In this document: positions 34,493-42,025 of the stretch, piece by piece
Position numbering within the stretch: the stretch's first letter is position 1
Layout of the letters: each line of letters begins with the position of its first letter
NCBI RefSeq assembly: GCF_002294725.1
Contig: NZ_NSFT01000016.1
Location: forward strand, 35,231-99,230
Source: Mesorhizobium sp. WSM4313
GTDB lineage: Bacteria > Pseudomonadota > Alphaproteobacteria > Rhizobiales > Rhizobiaceae
Direction: 5' to 3'
DNA length: 64,000 bases
The notes under the pieces: model-generated
Database searches by the model: none
The model's input: the letters and a program-made list of their open reading frames with translations, nothing else
Told to the model about the DNA's origin: nothing
Made by a program: the position numbers and the translations under genes

Positions 34493-35767
34493 ATGATGAT
34501 GGGGCGAAGGCGATCAGGCGCCATTCGTATCGGAAGACTGGGGTATTCTTCCCGGATTTGGGTCGTGCTCTTTGCGAGCCTCGCTATCCAGGCTGGCGGC
34601 GGTTCGGCGATGGCGGGAGACACCTGCGGGACAGGCACCGCGTCGGGGACGAATTCCGTGGCCTGCGGCACCGGAGCCACGGCGTCGGGAGACGCCAGTG
34701 CCGCGCTGGGCTTCAACAGCAAGGCAAGCGCGTTCGCCACCACCGCGACAGGCGCGGGGAGTCTGGCAACAGGGACCAACAGCACCGCCACGGGCGATCT
34801 GAGCACGGCGGGCGGCGATTACAGCACGGCGACGGGTGGAGGAAGCATCGCGAGCGGGGTCCAAAGCACCGCGACAGGCGTGGACAGCAAGGCTACCGCT
34901 ACCGCCAGCACCGCCACGGGCACCGAGAGCACGGCGAGTGGGGCTTCAAGCACCGCAGCCGGCGCGGGCAGCACCGCGAGTGGGGACTTCAGCGTCGCGA
35001 CGGGCGCGGGAAGTAGCGCAAGCGGGGCTTTCAATACCGCCACGGGCGCGCTCAGCACTGCGAGCGGGACCAATGGTACCGCGCTAGGTAGCGAGAGCAC
35101 TGCGAGCGCAAGCTTAAGCACGGCGACAGGCTTCAGCAGCACTGCGAGCGGAGACGACAGCACGGCTTCGGGAGCCGGCAGCACGGCTAGCGGCGCCTCG
35201 TCCTCCGCCTATGGCGAGGGATCCTCCGCCGCCGGCGACAACGCTACCGCGATCGGCAGTGGTTCCAGCGCGGGTTTCACGAATTCAGCCGCCATCGGCG
35301 CCGGCGTGGCGACGACGAGGGCAAACCAGATCGCCGTCGGCGCCTCCGCCAACACCTATACGCTTGCCGGCCTGCCTTCGGCGGCAAGCAATGCGGCGCA
35401 GCTTGGTTCAACCAGTTTCGTCACGACCGATCAGTATGGCAATCTTGGCACGGCCTCGTTCAGTCCGGCGGACATCGCCGCGCTCGACGGGCGTGTGACC
35501 GGGCTGGAATCGACCGTTGCCGACAACAGGGCCGAAGCTCGCGGCGGCACGGCTCTGGCGCTGGCGGCGGCCAGCTTGCGCTATGACGACCGGCCGGACA
35601 AGCTGTCGGTTGCCGGCGGCATCGGCTATTTCAAGGGCATGACCGGCCTGTCGGCCGGCATCGGCTACGCAACCTCCGAGAGCTTTCGCCTGAACGCCGC
35701 GATCAGCGCTGTTCCAAGGCGCGGTGACGTCGGCCTCAGCGCCGGCATGTCGTGGACACTCAACTGA
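34493..35767 (+). CDS. YadA-type trimeric autotransporter adhesin with 7-residue head repeats
   Basis: A 424-residue outer-membrane adhesin. After the signal segment (RIWVVLFASLAIQAGGGSAMA) comes a head of about 35 heptads of the type STATGxx/STASGxx (residues about 55-290), for example STASGASSTAAGAGSTASGD. It then has a neck (TRANQIAVGASANTYTLAGLP), a short stalk (DIAALDGRVTGLESTVADNR) and a C-terminal YadA anchor (AEARGGTALALAAASLRYDD, LSVAGGIGYFKGMTGLSAGI). Three copies would form a 12-strand barrel. Unlike typical YadA proteins there is almost no coiled-coil stalk. The last residue is Asn, where most anchors end in an aromatic residue. Confidence 0.87.
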   Translation: MMMGRRRSGAIRIGRLGYSSRIWVVLFASLAIQAGGGSAMAGDTCGTGTASGTNSVACGTGATASGDASAALGFNSKASAFATTATGAGSLATGTNSTATGDLSTAGGDYSTATGGGSIASGVQSTATGVDSKATATASTATGTESTASGASSTAAGAGSTASGDFSVATGAGSSASGAFNTATGALSTASGTNGTALGSESTASASLSTATGFSSTASGDDSTASGAGSTASGASSSAYGEGSSAAGDNATAIGSGSSAGFTNSAAIGAGVATTRANQIAVGASANTYTLAGLPSAASNAAQLGSTSFVTTDQYGNLGTASFSPADIAALDGRVTGLESTVADNRAEARGGTALALAAASLRYDDRPDKLSVAGGIGYFKGMTGLSAGIGYATSESFRLNAAISAVPRRGDVGLSAGMSWTLN

Positions 35768-36510
35768 GGGGTCCGGGGGCAGGGCCCAGGTGCTGCCGCC
35801 GGCGCGGCGCCCGCTCGCGCCTTCTGGCTGTCAGCTTCTTTTCGAGGACGCTGGTTTCATGCGCGCGGCTCGGGCTGGTCCTTGCGCTGGCGGGGCCAGC
35901 AACGTTCCTGCCGACTTCATGGGTGCCCGCACAGGAAGAGCCGCAGGCGCGGGCCGCCCCGCAGACGCAAGCGGCGCAGGAATCGCGGATCAAGCGACAG
36001 CACGCCGCCAACGCGGAACATCCAAAGCAGCCCCATCCCGCCGGCATTGACAGGAATGGCGTCATCATTCTGGTGAAGTCCGCCTTGATGGCGCTCGACC
36101 AAGCCAACAAGACCGGCAACTACACGGTGCTGCGCGATCTCGGCTCGCCCGCCTTCCAGGTCAATACGGCAGCGCGTCTTGCCGAAATCTTCGCTTCGAA
36201 CAGGACGCAGCAACTCGATTTTTCCGGGATCCTTGTGCTGGAACCGCAATTGACGCTGCTGCCTCAGGTCGAGCCCAGCGGCATGCTGCACATGGCCGGC
36301 TTCTTTCCTTCGGCGCCCAGACAACTCAACTTCGAGATGTTGTGGCAGCCGGTAAACCGCCAGTGGCGTCTTTTCGGCATCTCGGTCAACCTTGCCGACA
36401 GCAGCCCGACTGCCCCGGAAACAACTCCGCCGCCAAAACCGGCCGACGACAACGAACCACCGCCGCAAGCTCCGACGGGCGCCATCTATACGTCTCGCCC
36501 CAAGCAATAA
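35752..36510 (+). CDS. Exported hypothetical protein downstream of the adhesin
   Basis: A 252-residue protein with an N-terminal basic and hydrophobic segment (RLGLVLALAGPATFLPTSWV near residue 40) that suggests export or anchoring, a Gln/Ala-rich linker, then a compact domain (GVIILVKSALMALDQANKTG, YTVLRDLGSPAFQ, NTAARLAEIFASNRTQQLDF, LNFEMLWQPVNRQWRLFGIS) and a Pro-rich tail. The domain is common in alphaproteobacteria but its function is unknown to me. The GTG at 35752 overlaps the adhesin stop by 16 bp, so the two genes are probably one operon. A later start inside the leader is possible. Confidence 0.72.
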   Translation: MDTQLRGPGAGPRCCRRRGARSRLLAVSFFSRTLVSCARLGLVLALAGPATFLPTSWVPAQEEPQARAAPQTQAAQESRIKRQHAANAEHPKQPHPAGIDRNGVIILVKSALMALDQANKTGNYTVLRDLGSPAFQVNTAARLAEIFASNRTQQLDFSGILVLEPQLTLLPQVEPSGMLHMAGFFPSAPRQLNFEMLWQPVNRQWRLFGISVNLADSSPTAPETTPPPKPADDNEPPPQAPTGAIYTSRPKQ

Positions 36511-36544
36511 TTGTCGAGACAAGATGTCGGGGAGCGCGCCTGGC

Positions 36545-37252
36545 TCAAGCCACGACGTCGACGATCGCGGTCAGGAAACCGGCGAGGTCGTCGGTGACGA
36601 AATCGACATCATCCTCGTTTGCGGGGTCGCGTTCCCAGATCTCCGAGAAGGTCGGCTCGAAATTGCGCGGCACCACCAGCACGGTCGTCATGCCGAGCGT
36701 TTTCGGCACGGCCAGATTGCGCGCCAGATCCTCGAACATCACCGCATTGTGCCCGGTCACCGAGTGCAATTCGGCAAAACGCTCATAGGTCTGGCGCTCC
36801 GGCTTGGGGCTCAGCCCCGCCGCGACGATGTCGAAGATGGCGTCGAAATGTTCCAGTATGCCGAGCTGGCGCGCGGTGCGTTCGGCGTGCCTGCGGTCGC
36901 CATTGGTGAAGATGAACTTGCGCCCGGGAAGCTGGCGGATCGCTGCGCCCAGCACCGGATCCGGCACCAGCCGCGAATAGTCGATGTCGTGCACCTTCTC
37001 GAGGAAATCGTCGGGATCGATGCCGTGCCGCTTCATCAGCCCGTTCAGCGTCGTGCCGTATTCCAGGTAGAGCTCCTTCTGCAGCTTGCGCGCGTCGTCG
37101 CGCGAAAGCGTCAGCAGCTCGCCGACATAGGCGGTCATCTTCACGTCGATCTGCGCGAACAGGTTCGAGTGATGCGGATAGAGCGTGTTGTCGAGGTCGA
37201 ATACCCAGTCCGTGACATGGGCGAAGCGGGCGGGATCGGGTGTCGTTGTCAT
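36545..37252 (-). CDS. HAD-family pyrimidine 5'-nucleotidase
   Basis: A 235-residue HAD phosphatase of the PynA/SSM1 type. Motif I is DWVFDLDNTLYPHHSNLFAQ near residue 15 (nucleophile Asp), motif II FIFTNGD near 113, and motif III/IV SPKPERQTYERF followed by AVMFEDLARNL near 168. The family dephosphorylates UMP and CMP and rids the pool of modified nucleotides. The start MTTTPDPARFAHVTDWVFD at 37252 was chosen; the frame is open to 37333. It lies in the conserved dapD-argB-engB neighbourhood on the same strand. Confidence 0.9.
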   Translation of the reverse strand: MTTTPDPARFAHVTDWVFDLDNTLYPHHSNLFAQIDVKMTAYVGELLTLSRDDARKLQKELYLEYGTTLNGLMKRHGIDPDDFLEKVHDIDYSRLVPDPVLGAAIRQLPGRKFIFTNGDRRHAERTARQLGILEHFDAIFDIVAAGLSPKPERQTYERFAELHSVTGHNAVMFEDLARNLAVPKTLGMTTVLVVPRNFEPTFSEIWERDPANEDDVDFVTDDLAGFLTAIVDVVA

Positions 37253-37402
37253 GGGTTTCTTATGGCATGCCGACGCTGGATTTATCCACAACTTATGCGC
37301 GTCACGAAATGTGAAAATGGCGCCTCGCTTCAAATTTTAAAAGTCCTGGAAAGGTCGCCTTTAACGCTTGCTGGCACACAAGCTGACCCTTGGGAGCAAG
37401 TG

Positions 37403-38164
37403 ATGAGTCGCATATTTTTGAGGGCCGCTGCCGTGGCGTTCGCTTCGGTCGCTGCCTCGCTGTTGTTGACGCTGATTGTGATGCCGGCGATGGGCTTTCC
37501 GATGAGCCGCACGGTCTGGCTGGCGTCGACGGTTTGCCCGCTCGTCCTCGCCTGGGCTGCCAGCGCCAGCAGCTTCTGGCAGAGCGATAGGTTGCAGAAT
37601 GCTCATCGCGAGCTTGCCCGGGCCCACGCGCAGCTCGCGGCGGCCCACAGGCGCCTGTCGGAAAAGGCAAGCCGGGACGACATGACCGGCATGCTCAACC
37701 GCGAGACCTTTTTCGCCGCGCTCGACGGTTCGCGGCGCAAGAGCGATCGTGGCGCGCTGCTCATCATCGACGCCGATCACTTCAAGAGGATCAATGACAG
37801 TTACGGTCATCTGACCGGAGACGAAGCGCTGCTTTTGATCGCCGGCGCCATCGAACGCGGCATTCGCAGCGGCGACCTGCTCGGCCGCATAGGCGGCGAG
37901 GAATTCGCGGCTTTCCTGGTTGGCGCCAGCGAACCGGAAGCCAAGCATATCGCCGAACGCATCCGCCGCGAGGTCGAGCTGATCCGTTTTCGCCCGGTCG
38001 ACGAGCGGACCGTGCCGCTCACGGTTTCGATCGGCGGCGTCTGCTGCGGCGAGAGTGCGACCATTTCGGATTTGATGCGCGCCGCTGACCGCAGGCTTTA
38101 CGAAGCCAAGAACCGCGGCCGCAATCTTTCGATCCTCGACCGCGAATTGCCCGAGGCGGCATGA
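37403..38164 (+). CDS. Diguanylate cyclase (GGDEF) with two N-terminal membrane spans
   Basis: A 253-residue membrane-bound enzyme that would make cyclic di-GMP. Two spans (AAVAFASVAASLLLTLIVMP and TVWLASTVCPLVLAWAASAS) are followed by a coiled coil and the GGDEF domain: DDMTGMLNRETFF, IIDADHFKRINDSYGH and the active loop RIGGEEF. The inhibitory I-site RSGD lies five residues before GGEEF, so product inhibition is expected. There is no recognised sensor domain. The ATG at 37403 has GGGAGCAAG at 4 bp. Cyclic di-GMP output may bear on the adhesin locus nearby, but nothing links them directly. Confidence 0.92.
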   Translation: MSRIFLRAAAVAFASVAASLLLTLIVMPAMGFPMSRTVWLASTVCPLVLAWAASASSFWQSDRLQNAHRELARAHAQLAAAHRRLSEKASRDDMTGMLNRETFFAALDGSRRKSDRGALLIIDADHFKRINDSYGHLTGDEALLLIAGAIERGIRSGDLLGRIGGEEFAAFLVGASEPEAKHIAERIRREVELIRFRPVDERTVPLTVSIGGVCCGESATISDLMRAADRRLYEAKNRGRNLSILDRELPEAA

Positions 38165-38336
38165 AGCCTCGCCGCAGGCGTTAGGAATGCCCTAACCATG
38201 TCCATATTCAACCGCGCTAAACTTCCTGGTGTAACGCCGTTTTCACCTGGGTCTGGCACGGAATTGCCTCCCAGGCGGCACATGTGCCGTTGAGGAACGG
38301 CATGCGTGGATCGAGGCCCCTGTCGAGAGACGTGTC

Positions 38337-38495
38337 ATGAGCAGGTTCATGAGAAAAATGTCGCGCCGCGCGATCGTGCAGGCGCTGATCGCGCTTCCTG
38401 CCCTGTCGCTGTTCCGCAGCCAGCAACCCGTGGTCGATGCCGATGAGATCGTCGAGATCAATGGCTGGATCCTGCGGCGAAGCGACCTCACATGA
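38337..38495 (+). CDS. 52-residue twin-arginine-leader-like protein coupled to the GMC oxidoreductase
   Basis: A short frame, MSRFMRKMSRRAIVQALIAL followed by PALSLF and a polar tail (VVDADEIVEINGWILRRSDL). It looks like a Tat leader with SRRA and a short hydrophobic core, then about 25 residues. Its TGA overlaps the GMC ATG (ATGA), a strong sign of translational coupling. GMC dehydrogenases of the gluconate/sorbitol type have a Tat-exported small subunit that carries the large one; this may be a very reduced version. It is too short for most ORF cut-offs. Confidence 0.6.
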   Translation: MSRFMRKMSRRAIVQALIALPALSLFRSQQPVVDADEIVEINGWILRRSDLT

Positions 38496-39931
38496 TCTTC
38501 AACAGCTACGAGGCCTACAAGCAGGCCGGCTTCAGACCCAAGGCCTGCATTCTCGGCTCCGGCCCGGCCGGCACGACGATCGCCAGGAAGCTCGGCGCAG
38601 CCGGCATCCCGGTGGTCGTGCTGGAGGCGGGTTCGCGCGAGTTCAGCGAGGAGTCGCAGGATTTCTACCGCGGCAAGACGGTTGGCGATTTCTATTTCGA
38701 CCTCGACATCACCAGGCTGCGCTTCATGGGCGGCTCGTCCAATCACTGGGCCGGCTGGTGCCGCGTGCTCGACAAACAGGACTTCGAGCCCAAGGCATGG
38801 GCGCCGGACACCGGCTGGCCGATCGGCCGCGCCGATATCGAGCCCTATCTTGGCGAGGTCCACGATATCCTCGAGCTGCCTGATTTCCGTCCCGACGTCC
38901 CGGTTTCGGACGACATCCGCTGGGTTCAATTGATCAAGAGCCCGGCGGTTCGCTTCGGCGAGAAGTTCGCCGACGAGCTCGACAAGAGCAGGAACATCGC
39001 CGTCGTGCTCAATACCTACGCGACCGAGCTCACCGGCGACGGCAAGCGCGTCACCGGCGCGAAGCTATGGTCGAACGGCCACGATGCCGGCACCTTCGCG
39101 GCGGATTATTTCGTCACCTGCACCGGCGGGCTGGAGAACTCGCGGCTGCTGTTGTGGTCGAATGAGCGCTCGAATGGCGGCGTGGTGCCGAACGCGGCGG
39201 CGCTCGGCCGCTACTGGATGGAGCATCCGACCTTCCAGGGCGGCAATGCCATCCTAGCCAATTACTCGGAGTTCGAGGTCGACGCCTCGAAAGAAGCCTT
39301 CTTCTCGCCGACGCTTGCCGCGATGGAGCGGCTGCAGATCATGAATTTCGGTATCCGCCTGATCGAGTCGCCGTATCCCAATGTCAAGAAATTGATCGCC
39401 GATCTCGCCTGCACGGCACCCAACATGGCGGAATGGATGTCTTCCCAGCTGGACCAGAGGCTGCGTTGCGCCGCCCAGCTTTACGTCGCCTGGGAACAGG
39501 CGCCGCTTGCCTCCAACCAGATCGAGCTGTCGAAGGCCGATGTCGACCACGCCGGCGTGCCGCGTATCGAACTGCGCTGGAAGAAGTCGCCGCTCGAGCG
39601 CCGCACGCTGCTTGAGGGCCTCAGGCTTTTCGGCACGACCATGGCGCAGAAGAATCTCGGCCGCGTCCGTATCGACGACTGGATCGGCGATGGCGGCGAT
39701 TACCCGACCAATGAGGAAACGGCCGGCAACCACCATATGGGTGGCACCCGCATGGGCACCGACGTCTTGAAGAGCGTCGTCGACGCCAATTGCAAGGTGC
39801 ACGGCATGGACAATCTCTATGTCGGCGGCTCGTCGGTGTTCTGCACGTCGGGCCAGTGCAATCCGACGACGACCATCACCGCGCTCGCCTGCCGCCTCGG
39901 CGAGCATCTGGGCAAGGTGATCGCCGTCTGA
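38492..39931 (+). CDS. GMC-family FAD-dependent oxidoreductase
   Basis: A 479-residue glucose-methanol-choline-type dehydrogenase. The FAD Rossmann motif is ACILGSGPAGTTIARKLG near residue 18, with VVVLEAGSREF after it; the flavin-loop RFMGGSSNHWAGWCR is near 78. The C-terminal catalytic region has GNHHMGGTRMG and the final GQCNPTTTITALACRLGEHL with the active-site Asn; the first catalytic His is in NHHMG. The protein itself has no signal peptide, but the coupled 52-residue gene just upstream might supply one. An alcohol or sugar substrate is likely, the identity unknown. Confidence 0.9.
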   Translation: MIFNSYEAYKQAGFRPKACILGSGPAGTTIARKLGAAGIPVVVLEAGSREFSEESQDFYRGKTVGDFYFDLDITRLRFMGGSSNHWAGWCRVLDKQDFEPKAWAPDTGWPIGRADIEPYLGEVHDILELPDFRPDVPVSDDIRWVQLIKSPAVRFGEKFADELDKSRNIAVVLNTYATELTGDGKRVTGAKLWSNGHDAGTFAADYFVTCTGGLENSRLLLWSNERSNGGVVPNAAALGRYWMEHPTFQGGNAILANYSEFEVDASKEAFFSPTLAAMERLQIMNFGIRLIESPYPNVKKLIADLACTAPNMAEWMSSQLDQRLRCAAQLYVAWEQAPLASNQIELSKADVDHAGVPRIELRWKKSPLERRTLLEGLRLFGTTMAQKNLGRVRIDDWIGDGGDYPTNEETAGNHHMGGTRMGTDVLKSVVDANCKVHGMDNLYVGGSSVFCTSGQCNPTTTITALACRLGEHLGKVIAV

Positions 39932-40474
39932 TCTCGACCGTGCTGCGCATTCATCAATGCGGCACACGCCCTGCAGAGCAAGCAGTTGGCCAGGATCAAG
40001 GCCGAGCCTGACAAGGCATAGCCAGAGGATCAGCGCAGGATTTTGAAAAATTGCCGTTTATCGACGGGAACGATTTTCACCGTTTCTTTCGGTGACGTTG
40101 GCGATTGGCGGAAGCCTTCCAACCTCGTCATTCCAGGGCGGAGCAGCCGCGAAGCGGCGTCGCGGAGACCCTGGAATACATTCCGTGGCTCTGATCAAAG
40201 AGTGCAGCTGAGCAGAATTCTGCACCGCGGCAGCGCTCATGCGACACGGAATGGATCCTCGGGTCTGCGCGCGTCGCTTCGCTCCTTGCTCCGCCCGTGG
40301 ATGACGACTGGGTGGGCGTTTCGGCTACCGCCAAGGCATGGCATCCGCCAACGCAAACATAGCCAACCGGTCAAAATCCCTGTGCTGGGGAACTAATTGC
40401 AAAAAGGCACAAAGCGGCCCAGCCGCCTGTCGGCAGCTGAACCGCGCTGAATGTCGGTTGGGCGAAAACCGACC
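39932..40474. other. Non-coding stretch holding repeat modules
   Basis: No credible gene. It contains one ~187-bp palindromic repeat (40123-40309) and, after it, a module ending TCAAAATCCCTGTGCTGGGG (40371-40390) that also occurs, inverted, before the repeat at 44709. The first 190 bp show nothing distinct. Confidence 0.6.
40123..40309. repeat. ~187-bp palindromic interspersed repeat, copy A
   Basis: Begins CCTCGTCATTCCAGGGCGGAGC and ends CTCCGCCCGTGGATGACGAC, roughly inverted ends, with the central GCAGAATTCTGC shared by the copies at 44709, 45048 and 59262. Length and core agree between copies; the arms differ by point changes. Confidence 0.75.
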
Positions 40475-41308
40475 TCAGATTGTTGACGGGTCGAGCGCCG
40501 GCTGGCCCTTGAACCGCGCCACGATGCCGGCGAGGTCGCCATGGGCGAAAGCATCGCGCAGCGCATCGAAGGACGGCAGCACGAAATAGACGCGCTGGAA
40601 CTTGTCGATCTCATAGCCGGTGCGCATCACCGTCTCGAGGTCGAACGGCACATGGTGCGCTTCCTTGCTCTCGACCGCGAATTGCAGCTCGGTGAAGGAC
40701 GACATGAGCCCGGCGCCGAAAGCTTTCAACGGCTGGCCGGCTTCCTGGATGAGGCCGTATTCGGCGCTGTACCAGTAGAGCCTCGTGATCATCTCGTCGC
40801 GGCCGAGCGCGATCAGATCTTCCGCCTTCCGGCCATACATCTGCATGAAATCGGCGAACACCGGCTGGGTCAGGATCGGCACATGGCCAAAGAAATCGTG
40901 GAACATGTCCGGCTCGACGATGTAGTCGAGCTCTTTCTTCGTCCGCAGCCAATTGGTCACCGGGAAGCGCCGATTGGCGAGATGATCGAAGAAGGGGCCG
41001 GCCGGAATGAGGCCGGGCACCGCAACGATCTCCCAACCCGTCAGCCTGGCGAGCTTTTCGCTCACCTCGTCGAAATCCGGAATCCTGTCGAGCAGGCCGA
41101 GCGCGGCGACGCCGTCCAGATACGAGCGGTGCGCGAGCTTCCGCGTCAGCTTCGTCTGGCGGTCGCAGAGCGTGCGCCACACCGCCTGTTCCTCGGCGGA
41201 GTAGCCGTAGCCCTGCGCCACGGTGAAATCGCTGCGGCAGACCGAATAGTCGCCCCGCAGACCCTGCGCCGCGCATTCGGCGGCATAATCGGCAACGCTG
41301 ATCGTCAT
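40475..41308 (-). CDS. phhA: Phenylalanine 4-monooxygenase
   Basis: A 277-residue pterin-dependent hydroxylase that converts phenylalanine to tyrosine with non-haem iron. The iron ligands are visible: both His in FHDFFGHVPIL near residue 137 and Glu in YWYSAEYGLI near 178. The length is normal for bacterial single-domain enzymes. The start at 41308 is the second of two adjacent ATGs and sits 5 bp from GAGGAGG. It is divergent from an Lrp/AsnC regulator gene, which probably controls it in response to an amino acid. No pterin-carbinolamine dehydratase gene is adjacent. Confidence 0.95.
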   Translation of the reverse strand: MTISVADYAAECAAQGLRGDYSVCRSDFTVAQGYGYSAEEQAVWRTLCDRQTKLTRKLAHRSYLDGVAALGLLDRIPDFDEVSEKLARLTGWEIVAVPGLIPAGPFFDHLANRRFPVTNWLRTKKELDYIVEPDMFHDFFGHVPILTQPVFADFMQMYGRKAEDLIALGRDEMITRLYWYSAEYGLIQEAGQPLKAFGAGLMSSFTELQFAVESKEAHHVPFDLETVMRTGYEIDKFQRVYFVLPSFDALRDAFAHGDLAGIVARFKGQPALDPSTI

Positions 41309-41446
41309 CATATCCTCCTCAAGATCGTGATCGGCGGATCGTGAAGGGGAGTTTAGAAGCGACCGCTGAGGCAAATCAGCTTTGTTTATGGCACACTAGC
41401 TGTTTTGGAGGTAAAAACCCTCAGTTCAACGCGAGCCTGAGAAAAA

Positions 41447-41923
41447 ATGCCTCAATTTGACGATTTCGAGATAAGGATGCTCGACATCCTGCAGCGTGAC
41501 GGCCGCAAGCCCGTCTCGGAGCTGGCGCAAGAGATCGGCCTGTCGACCACGCCTTGCGCGCGCCGCTTCGAGGCCCTGCAGGAAGCCGGTATCATCAAGG
41601 GCTTTGCCGCCGTGCTCAGCCGCCGCGCCGTGGGCTTGACCGTCGAGGTGTTCATCCAGGTGCGGCTGGTCAGCCACAGCGACGGCTCGCCCGAAAGCTT
41701 CATCGCCGCCGTGCAGCGCATGGACGAGGTCTCGTCCTGCTGGACGATGACAGGCGACTACGATTTCCTGCTGCATGTCTTGGTGCCGTCGGTGGACGAC
41801 TTGAACGCCTTCGTCATGCACCGGCTGATGCGTCTGCCCGGCGTGCGCGACGTCCATACGCAACTGGTGCTGCAGAACATCAAGGGACCCGGCCACGTGC
41901 CGCTCAGCCATCTGCGGCGCTGA
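41447..41923 (+). CDS. Lrp/AsnC-family regulator
   Basis: A 158-residue feast/famine regulator. The N-terminal helix-turn-helix runs RMLDILQRDGRKPVSELAQE and LSTTPCARRFEALQEAGIIK; the ligand-binding RAM domain follows (VEVFIQVRLVSHSD, CWTMTGDYDFLLHVLVP, LPGVRDVHTQLVL). It is divergent from phhA, as in many proteobacteria where the regulator senses phenylalanine or tyrosine. That control is inferred from position. Confidence 0.92.
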   Translation: MPQFDDFEIRMLDILQRDGRKPVSELAQEIGLSTTPCARRFEALQEAGIIKGFAAVLSRRAVGLTVEVFIQVRLVSHSDGSPESFIAAVQRMDEVSSCWTMTGDYDFLLHVLVPSVDDLNAFVMHRLMRLPGVRDVHTQLVLQNIKGPGHVPLSHLRR

Positions 41924-42025
41924 TCCGGTCAAATCTGGCGAAAAGCTGCGTGGAAACTGCTGAACCGCGCCAAGGCGGCTTCGGCATCTGTCATTAGCAC
42001 AAGCGGACCAACATGGAGGTCCGCC

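Noticed and set aside
34438..35016. Arg/Gly/His-rich plus-strand frame over the adhesin repeats
   Set aside because: A frame-shifted reading of the repeat DNA of the YadA-like gene; repetitive codons keep several frames open.
34640..35300. Tandem DNA repeat resembling a satellite
   Set aside because: The 21-bp period is explained by the heptad codons of the adhesin head.
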